A stretch of 64,000 nt of DNA from Megaleporinus macrocephalus. Taxonomy: Eukaryota > Chordata > Actinopteri > Characiformes > Anostomidae. This document shows, piece by piece, positions 43,029 through 51,281 of the stretch. Location: assembly GCA_021613375.1 (NCBI GenBank), contig CM038711.1, positions 18,043,194 through 18,107,193 on the forward strand, read 5' to 3'. Under the pieces are notes generated by a model. That model was not told the DNA's origin and did not search any database. It was given only the letters and a program-made list of their open reading frames with translations. Within the stretch, counting starts at the first letter, position 1; every line of letters begins with the position of its first letter. The translations under genes and the position numbers were made by a program.

Positions 43029-46000
43029 TGGGTGGGTAGGCGCTTGAATGGCTACTATCGCAATTCCCAGGAAATTAGTGAGTCATTCACTTTAGGTACC
43101 CTTGTTGAAAGCGTCATGGGATTTCCATAGCGTCATTATGCCAGCCTTAATGTAAATCTAAAAGCCTCTCTACAAATGCCTAGTCTGAGTGATGGGTTCT
43201 CTTTTTTATTCCCAGTTTTATCGTATATTTGTTAATGTTATTTTGTATTAGGGCTATGTTGGAAGTGAATCCCCCGTTTACTTCTCCTACACAAACAAAA
43301 GGCTGAAACAAACTGTACCAAATCAACATGTGCCAATGATAAAGGATAATTAAAGGACCTGTTTAGCTAAAAATGAGATTTGCACAGTTTTGTACTGTAA
43401 ATGTTGCTCAGTAAAGACGTTTGGTGCCACCATTGTAAAACATCTGTTTGTATTTTAAATACATTTTTATTTAATCATCATACTTGTTGAATTTAAACTC
43501 TGCAGGTGTAGGTGTGTAGGTCAAGTTAAGCAAGCTCTCCTATTGATTAGGACTTCAGAAGCATTTTGGGGTAAGCAAGAGTATCAGTGAAATCCATTGG
43601 ATGGGAATGATTTAATGAGGTAAAAAATAAGCACATGATTCAGGCCCCAAGACCATTTTTTCTGTGTAATATAACTTTTTTTTTTAATTTTAGTGAATAT
43701 GTATATTAGATGTATGTTACATTACTACTACCTGCTACATTACTCTTATTGTGTTGGTCCATTTCAGATTTTTCATCCAAATTGTTATTTTAGGTACGAT
43801 TTTTGAGTTTTAATTTTGGAACAATGTTAAACTATCAACGAAAGTCACCAGGTTAACGTTGGCCACACTTAGGTTGACCACTTTACAGATTTACAGTTGA
43901 CCACAAAATGAAAGTCAATCAATCAATCAATCAATCAACCTTTATTTATTCTCGAAAATACAGAAAGTCAGTAGTGCATAGCAATTATTACATTATTAAT
44001 AAAGTTTAATTGAATATATACTTGATTTATACTACACAGTGAGATCATGCACATCCTGCACATCAGTGCATGCTGTATTTTTCTAACATAGGGTTAAACA
44101 GTTTTAGTGTTAAACCTTATTTGTTATTCGTGGTTAAGAGATTTACCATTATATTACAGTGTCTGATTGTTTTGAATAAAGAGAAATATTTGTACTTCTA
44201 CACTTCTTTAAGAACTTGATTTTTCATGTCACTCAAGGAAAAGAGAGCTCTCCCAAAGTAAGCCACACGCCTGGTGTTCATACATTACTAACAGTTACTA
44301 ACAGTATATGTCCATATTTCTTTTAAAATCACTTTCTTGTTAATTTGTTAGTTATTAAATCTGAATAAAAAAACAAATGGAGAGTTTTGTTGTTTCTTTT
44401 AAGCCTGGCTGTAGATAATATAACAGATTTTTCTCAGAGTTAAATTATTTAGTTATTGTTAGTGTTCTGTAGTTTTTTTGTAAAATGATTACTGTTGATT
44501 CAATATTAATTCCTGGATGAAGATTTAACAAACGATTACAATGTTGGATTCAAGTTAATGTTGACAGATTCAGTGGCTTTGTGTCATCTTATCTCCAGTG
44601 CAACACTCAGAAGCAAGCTTTGAACATTAAGACGAGCTTGGCTAATTAGAGGTAAAGGGAAAATGATTTGACTTATTGCTTTCAAATCAAAATAGCCACA
44701 CTCTCTACTGAATATTAACTCTGTTATAGACGTGTGTAATAATATGGGTCATTGCTGCTCTTGGACCTGAGGAATAAATGTTGACACTGTGTGGACCTCC
44801 TTCCAGTGCCCTGGTCCCCAGTGTTCCCTCTGTTGGTTTTGGTACAGAATGGAGCTTTGTGGACTCCACTGATCACTGATTTATGCTTGCCGCCCCGATG
44901 ATTGCCTGGGGTGCGGCTGATGCCTTCTCGGAAATGCCTGGATGTTGTTTCGCTGAGGTCTGTTTTTTCTCTCTTTCTTTAGTCCTGGGTCCGGCAACTT
45001 GGAGAGTATGGAATCACCTTTTATCTTGCGTCCCTTCGCACCACGCTACCCGTCACATTCACATCCAAATAGTCAGTGGCAAAAGAGTTTTCTTAGCCTT
45101 TCGCAGGCTGGCACAAGTGCTCTGGAGCACCCTGTAAGAGGCCGTCTTTGGTGGGGGTTGGTAAGAAAGAGAGGGAGAGAACTGGCACCCGTTCTATGAG
45201 TCGCCGTTTTCCCCGCAGTTGGCCGATACAGCTTGTCTGCAGCCAGCAAATGCTAAAAGCTGTGAAGTGCCCTCAGAGGAGACAGGCCTGTCTGTAACAG
45301 GCTACCGACAGGGCTCAATCAATGCGTGCCACCGCTCCTGGAGAGTGACTAAATGAGATTTTCTCTCGCTCACTCTCTCTCTATATCTCTCTCTCTCTTT
45401 ATTCTCTCCATGCACCCCTAAAAACCTTTCCGCTTACACAGTGCCATTCTGACAAAAATGTCACAGCCATGCAAAGAAAACAAGTTACTGGTGATTACAT
45501 TTATCTTGGAGTGCCACTTTCCATGGCAAACGGGCCTAATCAAGCCTAGCCGTGGAATGTTCTGCAGTATCCCGTGGCTTTTTTTTGCCCCCCTTTCTCG
45601 GATAGGAGGTGTCACCAAATCGTCTGCATTTGTTGCATGCTGACCGAATATGCGCTTCTTTGTGGTTGGGAAAAAGCAGGCTACAACTGCCTTGGGATGG
45701 AGGCATGGCTACAAAGTGTGTGGGAGCTTTTCCAGCGGAGCAGTTTGTATGTTTTCTTTTATTGTACCCACTTGTGCACCAAGGGAGGAGATGTTGTCAC
45801 AGTGGCTTTGCTGTCACCCTTTAAACTGCTGGTGAGAAGCCTGTGAGGTCTACCGTAGGGGCCAGGCTAAATTTGACTCTCCTGCATAGAGCCCTAATCA
45901 GTGGCATCAAAAACAACCATTAGCTCGGGATCTGGCTGCCTCTACCCGACTGGCCCCACTCCCTCAGGAGGCTGCTCATAACAGGGCCAGAGAGAGAGCC

Positions 46001-49000
46001 GCACGGGAGCATGTCCCATCAGTGCCTGGCTCTGTTCTGCTTCAACCAAGCCTAACAATCACTCTGGAGCCCTCTCTGATTCCCTGCCACACAAAAACAT
46101 ACACACTCACACACGGCACGAAAACAAGGCCTGTCGTGGCACGAGACCACACACTGTACGCTCACAATAAGGGAACAGCATGATCTAGGCTTGTATTCGT
46201 AAATCATTCTTCAGCAGGAGCACTAGTGGAAGATCAGGTTTCTTGTTGTCAAATGCACATTGTTGTCACTGTGTTCATAAAGAAAGCAAAAGAAGTAAAC
46301 TATGACATCATCAGTCCTGTTAATGATAATGCGATGGACTACAGCAGAAAAAGGACTGGTCATGTTCTTTTAATTAGAAATGGGCCAAAATGGGCCTCTT
46401 CAGCACCATAGAACATGGGTGGCTAATCCTGGTCATGGTGATCTACCACCCTGCACAGTTTAACTGTAAACCTTATCCAGCATATCTGATCCAGAATAAG
46501 AAGTTTTCTAATAGCCAGGTGTGTTGAATCTAAAATCTGCAGGGTAGTAGATCTCCAGAACTAGAACATTGTCATAGAACAGCAGTTCTCAAACTGGCCC
46601 ACATAGAAGCAAAGCAAATTTATGAAACCTTTTAAATAAAAAGTATTAGACCTGTGTCTCATGCTGGTTATCGATTGTTGCAGCGGTGTACCTTTGCTGA
46701 AGGCAGATATTTTGCCTGCACAAAAAGCTACCAATATTATGTTGTACAATTTGGGACATCCTAAGACTACAGCCACAGGTTTTAGACATCAGCCAATATG
46801 GCTTGGTCAAGCAAATCATTGTCGTGCCCCAACCCCTCAGACGATTTGACTTCAGGTGAAACGACTATAGGTGCAAAGATAATTACGCATTACTAAGACT
46901 GGTGCGAATCACAGAATGCCGAATGATCAAAATATCGAATTACAGAATTATTACAATGAATCAGTCACAATACGATTATGACAATTTTGCAATAGCTGAG
47001 TACTGTAATAACATATTGCAATTGTGATTTGTTGCCATTTTTCAACTGCAAACTAAGTACCCACAAAAAACGTTGTGCTGTTTTTAACACATAGGAATCC
47101 AGTCCTTGACATCCACACATAGCAATAATATGCAATCCTTTCTGCTGTACTCAAAACAATTGGTTTTATTATTCTAGGATCAAAAGTTTAATTTCTATTT
47201 TTATGTAATAAAGTATTGATACTTGCTGTCCACACATTAGTACAATATTGCCCTTCAAAATATGGTGATAATATGCTGTATTCATTATTGATCCCACCCC
47301 TACAACCAAAACTTTTACAGAACTATGCCATTGTATGTTCTTTTGGCTGAAAAGTGTAAGCCTCAACTCAAACAGCAAATATCTTTGCGTTTGACTGTGT
47401 GTCCAAAGCCATGTAGCATTTAGAAACCTTGATGTTGAAGGGGGTAGTAACTATAGACAAACAGAAAAATCTGTCAGGCTCCAAACCGCTCACACCGCAT
47501 GCTTCCACTGGACAAGCACAATGCAGCTAAAGCTCATGTAACTTGCGCTGTGTATCTGTGGGCATGTTGGTCGATAAAAAAAATAAATAAATTGTCTATC
47601 ACTTATATATGAGGATATGTAGTTAATGTCATCAGTCTTATTGTAATTTGTACATTTATCTCAATGGTGTTCCACTTAAATGCAAAATAACAACCTCTGT
47701 TGACATGTATTGAATTTTTGCTGTCAGTGCACTCTTAATTGAAAGTGGTAAAACAGCCGTTGGCTGAAATTGGAGTACTGGTCCCCCAGGTTTGGGAGGG
47801 AGGGGCAGAAACCTCTGGCCAGTGACTGAATGGTGTTGGGTGGGAGGCCATCTGCTCCTATTCACGGTTCATTTAGCAAGCTAGTGGGGTTAGGCTATGC
47901 GCCCCGACAGCAACAGGTACAAAAGGACTTTGTCCCACTGCGTGAAGATAGATGTCACATTACTCAAACCAGTGTCATCAAGAAGATCTTGAATATGTAG
48001 CAGGATGGCTAATTTTGTTCCAGCAAAACAACGCAGATCTTATTGATGCTCAGCAAATACAATGTTGCTGTCAGAACAAAACCTTGCATCCCCAAAATGG
48101 TAACTTTACAGGACAGAGGAAAACCGTTTCTCTTATGTGAGTTGACTAAAAGTCATTTGGATCATATCCATTAGTCTACTCGACATTAAATATTTATATG
48201 ATGTGAAAAGTAGGAAGTATTTTTAAATGGTTAAAAATGAAAACCATACAGGATTTTGTTCTGATAGCAACGTGTTTAGTGCTCTAGAATTTTAATCAGA
48301 TGAGAACCTTTAGAGCAAAACCATGCAATGTATAACATGGCTTCCTGTTTTCTTCTCCTACCTTCCCAGAAGGCCATAGGTGTACTGTGAGTCTGCCAGC
48401 AGTAATGCTATCTCCTCCTTCCTCATTGAGATGGCACACTCTTCTAAAGCCTGTACGCAAGCACAATCAGCAGATGCACAGTTTAAGTGTGATACTAGAA
48501 AAACCTTTAGAAGAATACAAAGGGGTAAAAAAGCATTATGGATAAACTACAGGTACAAGCTTCTATCCTCTGTAAGCTTTTTGGCTGAGGAATGCCAAAT
48601 GTGTGTGTTTTAAATGACAAGATTCAGAGGAAATATTAAAATGTGAAATATTCTGATTACTCTTTGCTCACAACATGGCTTTATTCCAAGGCATGATTTA
48701 CTCATACTGGATTGTATGGTTCTGTTCAAACAAGCAAAGGCCACAATTTCAGACAGTTCCAGTGAAAACATTGGTGGTGTGTATTGTTTTTTCTATCGTC
48801 CAAAGGAAAATACACAGCCAGATCTGAGATATGCAAGCAGTGAAACATCTTTCCAGTATGGAGTAAACATATTCGGTAGCAGACATGTGAAAACACAGGC
48901 TATTCCCTGCAGAGAACTCGGCCTGCAGCAGGTGCAAGGTGACAGCCTGCATGCTGGCAGGTGCTCTGGAGGAACCTGTGGGTGTGTGTGTGTGTGTGTT

Positions 49001-50984
49001 TGCTCAGTGTACAACTCACCTGGTTGACATCTCCCTCCCCGATGACAAAGACCAGCTTGAAGTCTTTTTCCACCATGGTCCTGTCCTCTAGCACGCCCTG
49101 CATTTTCAGCGTGACTTCTTGACCCCAGACAGGACGCGGGGCTTGCTCGGGTCCTGGTTCCAGAATTTTCTTCCTGAGCAAACGATCATCTGCAGGCAGC
49201 CGGGGCCGTGTAGGACATGAGAGGCAATCGAGGCTTGATTAATCCACTTGTTGCTTAAGAGGCCTTTGCGCAGGGGTGTCCAATCTTATCCACAAAAGGC
49301 CAGTGCAGCTGCAGGTTTTCATCTCAAACAAGCAGGAGTGCCTCTTATTGCTTTTGTTTAATTGGTTGGTCTTAGGCTTCAAATGATTGATCAGGTGTAC
49401 TCCTGTTTTGTTAGAATGAAAGCCTGCAGCCACGCTGGTCCTCTGAGGATAAGATTGGACACCCCTGCCTTTGAGTGCCTCAGCAAGCAGTTGTAAACTT
49501 GGGCAGGGGTACAGGTTTTTTTGTAATTCACTGCTGCACTTGCTAACAACAAATTACAATTAACATTTAAACCTGAATGAAAGTCTGGGTTTTGTTCTAG
49601 ATAAGGCCTCTTAATGCTGACACCCTGCAGTGAGATGTGATCAAATAATTAGAGGCCTGCCCTCAGTAGTGCATAGCTGTTGGATTACTGACTGCTCCCT
49701 TGTGTTTAACAAGGTGGCAATGTATTTATCAATTACCCAACCAATTACGTTAAATGAAAGGAAAACTTAATAAAAGTTCTGCTTGCTGAAATGTTCAGCT
49801 TGAAAGTTACGCATTCCTTCTTTATTTGAGCATACAGTTTATATTCCAGATACACTACAGGTCAGTTTCCTGGACGAGTATAGCAGATTGTAGTCATGGG
49901 CTACATTTCTCTTTGAATGGAGTCTCTATTAAGGCTGCTGTGTAGTACAGATGTAGGCTTATCCCCTGTCTGGGAAACCGACCCTAAATCAAACATCACT
50001 GGGAACAAATTAATTCAATGTGATCATAATTACAGTTGCTAAATATATTTTTCATTAATTGAAACTGATAACACAGCAGCATGCAATATGCAAATTAAAA
50101 TTCTAACAAATGACAATTTTTTTCCAGTGCTGTGTGCATCCTGTTTTTGTGGTTTGTAAACAATCCCAGATGTTCCAGATAACTGTTCTGTGGCTGTTAA
50201 GTTGATGCACGACATACACGTCCAACAATTGCAAATAAGTTTTGACAAAATACAGCAGGCCAGTCTTTAATCATGTCATATTAAGAGTTTTCACATGTTT
50301 TAATTTTTTTTTTAATTGTGCAGTGTAATAATCAACAGCAAATGTGATATTTTTCAATTTCTTCTAGCCTTACTAATAATTATCATCACAGAACATGAAA
50401 ATCACTCTAGTCTTTTAGCCAGACCGCTTACCCGTGATGTCGATCCAGTCATCAGCCATGAACAACTCCTCAAAGCAAGCAACAGTCCACTCCTCAAGCT
50501 CATAGTCTGGAAAAAGGCTTTCCTCTGAGCTATCTCTTTCTTCCACTTCCTCTGTCTCTGAAAACCGGACTGTTTTCCCAAAACTGGGTGTCTTTGTCAG
50601 CTTTTGCCGTCCCTCGTGGTCTGACTCAAGGTTCTCTGAATTATGGATCCGTGAGGTTGTACCATCATTATGTGGTTCATTGTATTCATCGGCCATGCCG
50701 CCTACTGCCTGGTGACTGTCCATAATTTGTCTCACAACAACGTCTTTCTCCATTTTGTCCTCTTTTTCCATCCCTACTTTGACCTCCTCCCCCTCCTGCA
50801 GAGTCTCCAGATCCACACTTGTTCCTTTTAGGTTCTGGTGGCTAAATATCTGTGCTTGCAAACCCTTGCTGCCCTCAGGGACTGGACTGGTATGTATCAC
50901 TGCAGGTTCACCTGGATCCAGCACTTTGTTCTCTGCCTGTCCTGGTTCTGGTTCCATCTCTGCACAGGGAGCAAGCGATACCAT
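1542..50984 (-). CDS. fkbp8: FKBP8/FKBP38-like peptidyl-prolyl isomerase-family TPR protein (partial, 3' end outside window)
   Basis: Six exons splice in phase (0/1/0/2/1/0/0) into 429 open codons. Residues 1-184 are acidic and low in complexity. Residues 188-290 form an FKBP-like domain starting LLRKKILEPGPEQAPRPVWG, close to human FKBP8 LLRKKTLVPG. Residues 302-340, 359-392 and 395-427 are three TPR units, including KCLNNLAAAQLKLEQY and VKALFRKGK, nearly identical to FKBP8. FKBP8 is a tail-anchored mitochondrial/ER protein that binds HSP90 and BCL2-family proteins and acts in mitophagy; the anchor exon is not in the window. The pocket looks degenerate: the usual GW after the VI/VN turn is replaced by QAL. 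Fish also carry an FKBP8-related gene named fkbp16, and I cannot tell the two apart here. The family is certain; the exact symbol is less so. Confidence 0.93.
1620..2420. other. FKBP8-like intron 5, nothing recognised
   Basis: An 801-bp AT-rich intron between exons 5 and 6. No repeat or RNA gene is recognised. Confidence 0.6.
2421..2599 (-). CDS. fkbp8: FKBP8-like exon 5: second TPR
   Basis: Residues 344-403. It begins DGRDCVPEEEEEVNDY, the counterpart of the acidic spacer VDMTFEEEAQ in human FKBP8. It continues YRVKCLNNLAAAQLKLEQY (TPR2) and VKALFRKGK (start of TPR3), the most conserved part of the family. The acceptor is GTGTGTTTGCAG and the donor GTGAGG. Phase 1 in and phase 0 out agree with both neighbours. 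Confidence 0.96.
3020..3160. repeat. Degenerate TTTTAGTC repeat
   Basis: Repeated TTTAGTTTTAGTC, GACTAAAATGT and TTTTAGTCGACTAAAT words, in direct and inverted order. This pattern is frequent in teleost genomes as part of a non-autonomous DNA element. No ends are defined. Confidence 0.5.
4260..4309 (-). other. Exon-like block inside the hAT element
   Basis: A 50-bp block with acceptor TGTTTTTGTAG and donor GTAGAG, in the same orientation as the FKBP8-like gene. In one frame it reads VDPTDDPEEAMFTEG. It looks like an exon of the transposon's own gene. It resembles the FKBP8 spacer only superficially, because exon 5 already supplies that segment. Its length is not a multiple of three and its phase does not fit exon 4. 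Confidence 0.45.
4460..4603 (-). pseudogene. Broken N-terminus of a hAT (Tip100/ZMYM-like) transposase
   Basis: Starting at ATG 4603, the frame reads MENSVKRQ, then RKRPGGAEKDR. The next frame then gives KKKGGGEDAAKCAK followed by a stop. KRxGGAEKxR...KK...EDAAKCxK is the usual N-terminal signature of the Tip100/ZMYM-like hAT transposases, as I remember it. The frame change falls in a poly-A run. No catalytic or dimerisation domain follows inside the element. Confidence 0.55.
4632..5373. repeat. 740-bp block between 16-bp inverted repeats, nested in the hAT element
   Basis: CTTTGTGTTAGAACTT at 4632-4647 returns exactly inverted at 5358-5373. Between them lies a CpG-richer stretch. On the minus strand it contains an ATG (4998) and 38 open codons ending HRM at a good donor, ATG|GTAAGA (about 4885). 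I do not recognise the peptide (MKQLLNSQ...ALVLVLLHRM). Confidence 0.5.
6542..6759 (-). CDS. fkbp8: FKBP8-like exon 4: end of FKBP domain and first TPR
   Basis: Residues 271-343 plus one base. EPDIPAW is the last FKBP-domain loop (YIPPHA in human FKBP8), followed by the strand ILYQLQLTEI. TPR1 follows with NQKRERGNFYFQREEY and AQAYCMALDVL (human NRKRECGNAHYQRADF). The acceptor is TGTCTGCAG behind a (TG)n tract rather than a normal pyrimidine tract. The donor is G|GTAACC, leaving one base that joins AC of exon 5 to give Asp344. The exon lies 41.6 kb downstream of exon 3. Confidence 0.95.
7206..8044. mobile_element. Long palindromic MITE
   Basis: The left arm starts TATACACCGATCAGCCATA and the right arm ends TTTAATGTTATGC, the decayed complement. 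The arms share CAGCACTGCAGTGACACTGA, TTAGTGTGT, TGCTGGTATGAGTAGATCAG and TTTATTAGCTCCACTTA words in inverted order, meeting near 7.6 kb. This is a familiar long-inverted-repeat element of otophysan fishes. It has no coding capacity. Confidence 0.8.
8425..8650. mobile_element. Dispersed DNA-transposon fragment, copy 1
   Basis: It starts with AGGGCTGTGTATTGGTAAG and GCGATATATTGCGATATTG runs typical of fish hAT ends. It then has CACCACTATATGAACAGGTT and TGCCAATGCTTACAATAGC. The same sequence, inverted and roughly 90% identical by eye, lies at 28345-28725. Confidence 0.65.
12060..12087. repeat. (GA)n microsatellite
   Basis: Uninterrupted GA dinucleotides in the large intron. Confidence 0.95.
15150..15535 (+). 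mobile_element. Tc1-like transposon fossil
   Basis: It starts AAAAGTCAGAGACCACCC and ends near GTGTGGTCACACTAAT. Inside, decayed frames give KKVLVSLKQLAGYP and TPDLTIFECVWDYLDCDK; the latter corresponds to the SPDLNPIEHVWDYLDR motif of Tc1 transposases. Stops and frameshifts make it inactive. Confidence 0.7.
16983..17060. repeat. Fish interspersed repeat fragment
   Basis: ACATTTACATTTACATTTAC followed by GGAATTTAGCAGACGAAC is the start of a very common teleost repeat (normally GGCATTTAGCAGACGCTCTT). Only this end is present. Confidence 0.6.
17618..17672. repeat. Cluster of three adjoining hairpins
   Basis: TTTGTCGG/CCGACAAA (17618-17625 and 17634-17641), AAAGGGTTA/TAACCCTTT (17639-17647 and 17656-17664) and the palindrome TTCGTACGAA (17663-17672) follow each other with slight overlaps. 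No flanking repeat family is recognised. Confidence 0.8.
19201..20060 (-). mobile_element. L2/CR1-like LINE 3' remnant with (ATT)n tail
   Basis: On the minus strand, about 19750-19560, a frame reads DSCNALLTGVPKKTIHPLQL. This corresponds to the DYCNSLLAGLPKKxLxxLQL segment after the reverse-transcriptase core of L2-type LINEs. Further along the same strand comes AAGTGCTTTATAAATAAAG and then (ATT)n (19201-19248), the typical 3' end. Stops interrupt it. Confidence 0.7.
23437..23463. repeat. (CTG)n trinucleotide repeat
   Basis: About seven CTG units with a few GCTGCGG interruptions before them. The overlapping open frames are poly-Ala/Leu or poly-Gln and carry no homology. Confidence 0.9.
25848..26395. 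repeat. Degenerate GGGCCC minisatellite
   Basis: At least a dozen imperfect copies of roughly 25-30 bases around GTGGGCCCCA-TTAGGTTACA, each with a GGGCCC or GGCCC core. The repeats become irregular after 26.1 kb. Confidence 0.75.
26604..26642. repeat. (CT)n microsatellite
   Basis: CT dinucleotides with a single TAT interruption. Confidence 0.95.
27490..27780 (-). pseudogene. Tc1-like transposase fragment
   Basis: The minus-strand open frame contains GGSFIIRGCFSANGTRALH and NGALYQNILDRTLLS. These correspond to the GGGSVMVWGCFS and GAMYRDILEKNLL blocks between the catalytic aspartates of Tc1 transposases. W of WGC is changed to R. The frame then dissolves and the DDE end is missing. No terminal repeats were found. 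Confidence 0.8.
27912..28000. repeat. Retroelement tail fragment
   Basis: AAGATAATCCTTTATTAGTC followed by AT-rich sequence is a common fish antisense retroelement end. Confidence 0.45.
28345..28725. mobile_element. Dispersed DNA-transposon fragment, copy 2 (inverted to copy 1)
   Basis: It runs from GGGGTGTAAGGAAATAT to CAGGTTCTTACCAAAAC and contains TATCGATA/CGATAT-rich ends. The complement of 28510-28615 matches 8500-8595 closely, including CACCACTATATGAACAGG. Confidence 0.65.
28815..28852. repeat. (CA)n microsatellite
   Basis: Uninterrupted CA dinucleotides. Confidence 0.95.
29400..29525 (+). promoter_or_regulatory. Candidate promoter inside the large intron
   Basis: In a CpG-rich patch (about 29.15-29.72 kb) GACCAATCG (29409-29417) stands about 70 bp before GTTATAAGG (29481-29489). 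This is the spacing of a CCAAT plus TATA promoter with a start near 29.51 kb on the plus strand. No downstream coding exon is recognised, so any product could be non-coding. Confidence 0.35.
30930..31215. repeat. About 150-bp imperfect tandem duplication
   Basis: TGTTACTTTG (30974 and 31127), then a GCAG-T-C block, then ATGTATGAGACCTG (31035 and 31184) occur twice in the same order, 149-153 bp apart. Confidence 0.65.
35161..35203. repeat. Perfect 17-bp hairpin
   Basis: TTTGATATATCCACCCA (35161-35177) is exactly inverted at 35187-35203 with a 9-base loop. It is not part of a recognised transposon. Confidence 0.9.
35878..36075 (+). mobile_element. L2-like LINE 3' end, second copy
   Basis: CTCAAGGTTTCTTCCTCTTG, then GGGAGTTTTTCCTTGCCACT and GTTTTAAGTGCTACACAAAT. 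It is the same family as 485-712 and is followed directly by (TA)n. Confidence 0.75.
36077..36147. repeat. (TA)n microsatellite
   Basis: TA dinucleotides with a few C interruptions at the start, directly after a LINE tail. Confidence 0.95.
36691..36965. repeat. Four-copy tandem array of about 75 bp
   Basis: ACCTGAGGCGCCAGCATG (36691), GCCCCAGCCACCAGCACA (36767), ACCTAAGGCGTCAGCATA (36841) and GCCTGAGGCGCCAGTGTA (36916) begin diverged units spaced 76, 74 and 75 bp apart. Each is preceded by a CGGGTA, CAGGCA or CAAGTA-like word and followed by a TTTAAGGT or TTTAGGAGG-like word. Confidence 0.75.
42998..43026. repeat. (TG)n microsatellite
   Basis: Uninterrupted TG dinucleotides. Confidence 0.95.
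43914..43980 (-). mobile_element. Retrotransposon 3' tail with (TTGA)n
   Basis: On the minus strand TCGAGAATAAATAAAGGTTG runs into TTGA repeats (43914-43938). This is a non-LTR element tail; nothing else of the element is recognised. Confidence 0.5.
45359..45410. repeat. (TC)n microsatellite, interrupted
   Basis: TC dinucleotides broken by CGCTCAC and TATA words. Confidence 0.85.
46416..46570. mobile_element. Short palindromic MITE
   Basis: The left arm is GTGGCTAATCCTGGTCATGG then TGATCTACC; the right arm is GGTAGTAGATCTCCAGAACT. These are the arms of a common fish MITE whose consensus reads outwards as CCAATCCTGGTCCTGGAGATC (recalled). Ends and target duplication are not clear. Confidence 0.6.
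46895..47304. mobile_element. Possible hAT-like remnant
   Basis: The right end, ATTGATCCCACCCCTA, reads inwards as TAGGGGTGGGATCAAT, a typical hAT end. Interior words ACAATATTGCCC and ATATTGCAATTGTG resemble the family at 8425 and 28345. The left end is not found. Confidence 0.4.
48362..48450 (-). CDS. fkbp8: FKBP8-like exon 3: centre of FKBP domain
   Basis: This 89-bp exon was found by looking for the piece missing between exons 2 and 4. It starts after TTGCGTACAG and ends at donor GTAGGA. It encodes residues 242-270, starting ALEECAISM and ending DSQYTYGLLG. Human FKBP8 has ALDLSVPLM and DSKYCYGPQG here. It starts in phase 0 and ends with AG, which joins with A of exon 4 to give Arg271. 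MRKEE stands where active FKBPs have a conserved Gly-Glu. The exon is too short to appear as a long open frame. Confidence 0.93.
48451..49019. other. FKBP8-like intron 2
   Basis: A 569-bp intron. The only notable content is a (TG)n tract at 48980-49000, beginning about 20 bases from the exon 2 donor. Confidence 0.8.
49020..49189 (-). CDS. fkbp8: FKBP8-like exon 2: first half of FKBP domain
   Basis: The exon follows acceptor CTGCCTGCAG and ends at donor GTGAGT. Two bases complete the split Asp codon and 56 codons follow (residues 186-241). LLRKKILEPG and LVFVIGEGDVNQ line up with human FKBP8 LLRKKTLVPG and LVFTLGDCDVIQ. Entry and exit phases match the neighbouring exons exactly. A (CA)n tract starts about 20 bases into the downstream intron (sense strand). 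Confidence 0.95.
49190..50431. other. FKBP8-like intron 1
   Basis: A 1242-bp intron. It contains the MITE at 49271-49467. The rest is AT-rich with no recognised feature. Confidence 0.8.
49271..49467. mobile_element. hAT-type MITE, 197 bp
   Basis: Both ends carry CAGGGGTGTCCAATCTTATC as perfect 20-bp inverted repeats. The flanks CCTTTGCG (49263-49270) and CCTTTGAG (49468-49475) form an 8-bp target duplication with one mismatch. This is a very widespread fish family without coding capacity. Confidence 0.9.
50432..50984 (-). CDS. fkbp8: FKBP8-like coding exon 1: acidic N-terminal region
   Basis: This exon holds 184 codons plus the first base of a split Asp codon and ends at donor GTAAGC. The start ATG at 50984 is directly preceded by an in-frame TAG, so no coding sequence continues upstream in this frame. 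The encoded segment is rich in Glu and Asp. It contains KTVRF (residues 137-141), which fits the [RK]-x-V-x-F protein phosphatase 1 docking pattern. It also has FEEL (171-174), a possible LC3-interacting motif in an acidic setting, comparable to FEVL near the N-terminus of human FKBP8. It ends DDWIDIT, matching EEWLDIL of human FKBP8 just before the FKBP domain. A second Met at residue 10 (MEPEPG) is an alternative start. Confidence 0.9.
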
Positions 50985-51262
50985 CTATGGAGCTTTCCCA
51001 AGCCGCTCCTTTCCTAAGCAGCTCTGAGACCTGGGGCAGAAGCGTAGCTGCTGCCTGGTGGCCAAACTAAGGCAGAGGAACACTTGTATCCATAAGTAAC
51101 AGCCTGTAGTATTTTCTAATGCCCAGCATCCACATGCACTCTAATTGAATTAGACAGGGAATGCATTACCGTCCTGCTGGCACCTGGTCCTTTCCTGGCC
51201 AAAGGTCTGACAGATTGCTCTTCGCCCAAGTCAGGATGCCGTCCTTTGACTGTCCGTTTAAG

Positions 51263-51281
51263 CCTATATATGCCAGATTGG
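51263..51281 (-). promoter_or_regulatory. Weak TATA-box candidate for the FKBP8-like gene
   Basis: On the minus strand CCAATCTGGCATATATAGG places a TATA-like word about 280 bp upstream of the start codon. The CCAAT is unusually close to it. No CpG-rich promoter is visible, so this is only a possibility. Confidence 0.2.

Larger units (their letters stand above)
6760..48361. other. 41.6-kb intron 3 of the FKBP8-like gene
   Basis: This intron interrupts the FKBP domain. It contains the repeats listed separately. Stretches in which I see no gene, RNA or nameable repeat are 8660-12050, 12100-15140, 15540-16980, 17060-17610, 17680-19195, 20065-23430, 23470-25840, 26645-27480, 29530-30925, 31220-35155, 35210-35870, 36965-42990, 43030-43910, 43985-45355 and 45415-46410. 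The subregions 10.25-10.65, 20.4-20.85, 22.5-22.85, 42.4-42.9 and 44.75-46.15 kb are less AT-rich and repeat-poor and could hold conserved regulatory DNA. Confidence 0.85.

Noticed and set aside
46398..46418. Possible REST/NRSF site (TTCAGCACCATAGAACATGG)
   Set aside because: Only the left half fits the consensus; the right half has mismatches at key positions.
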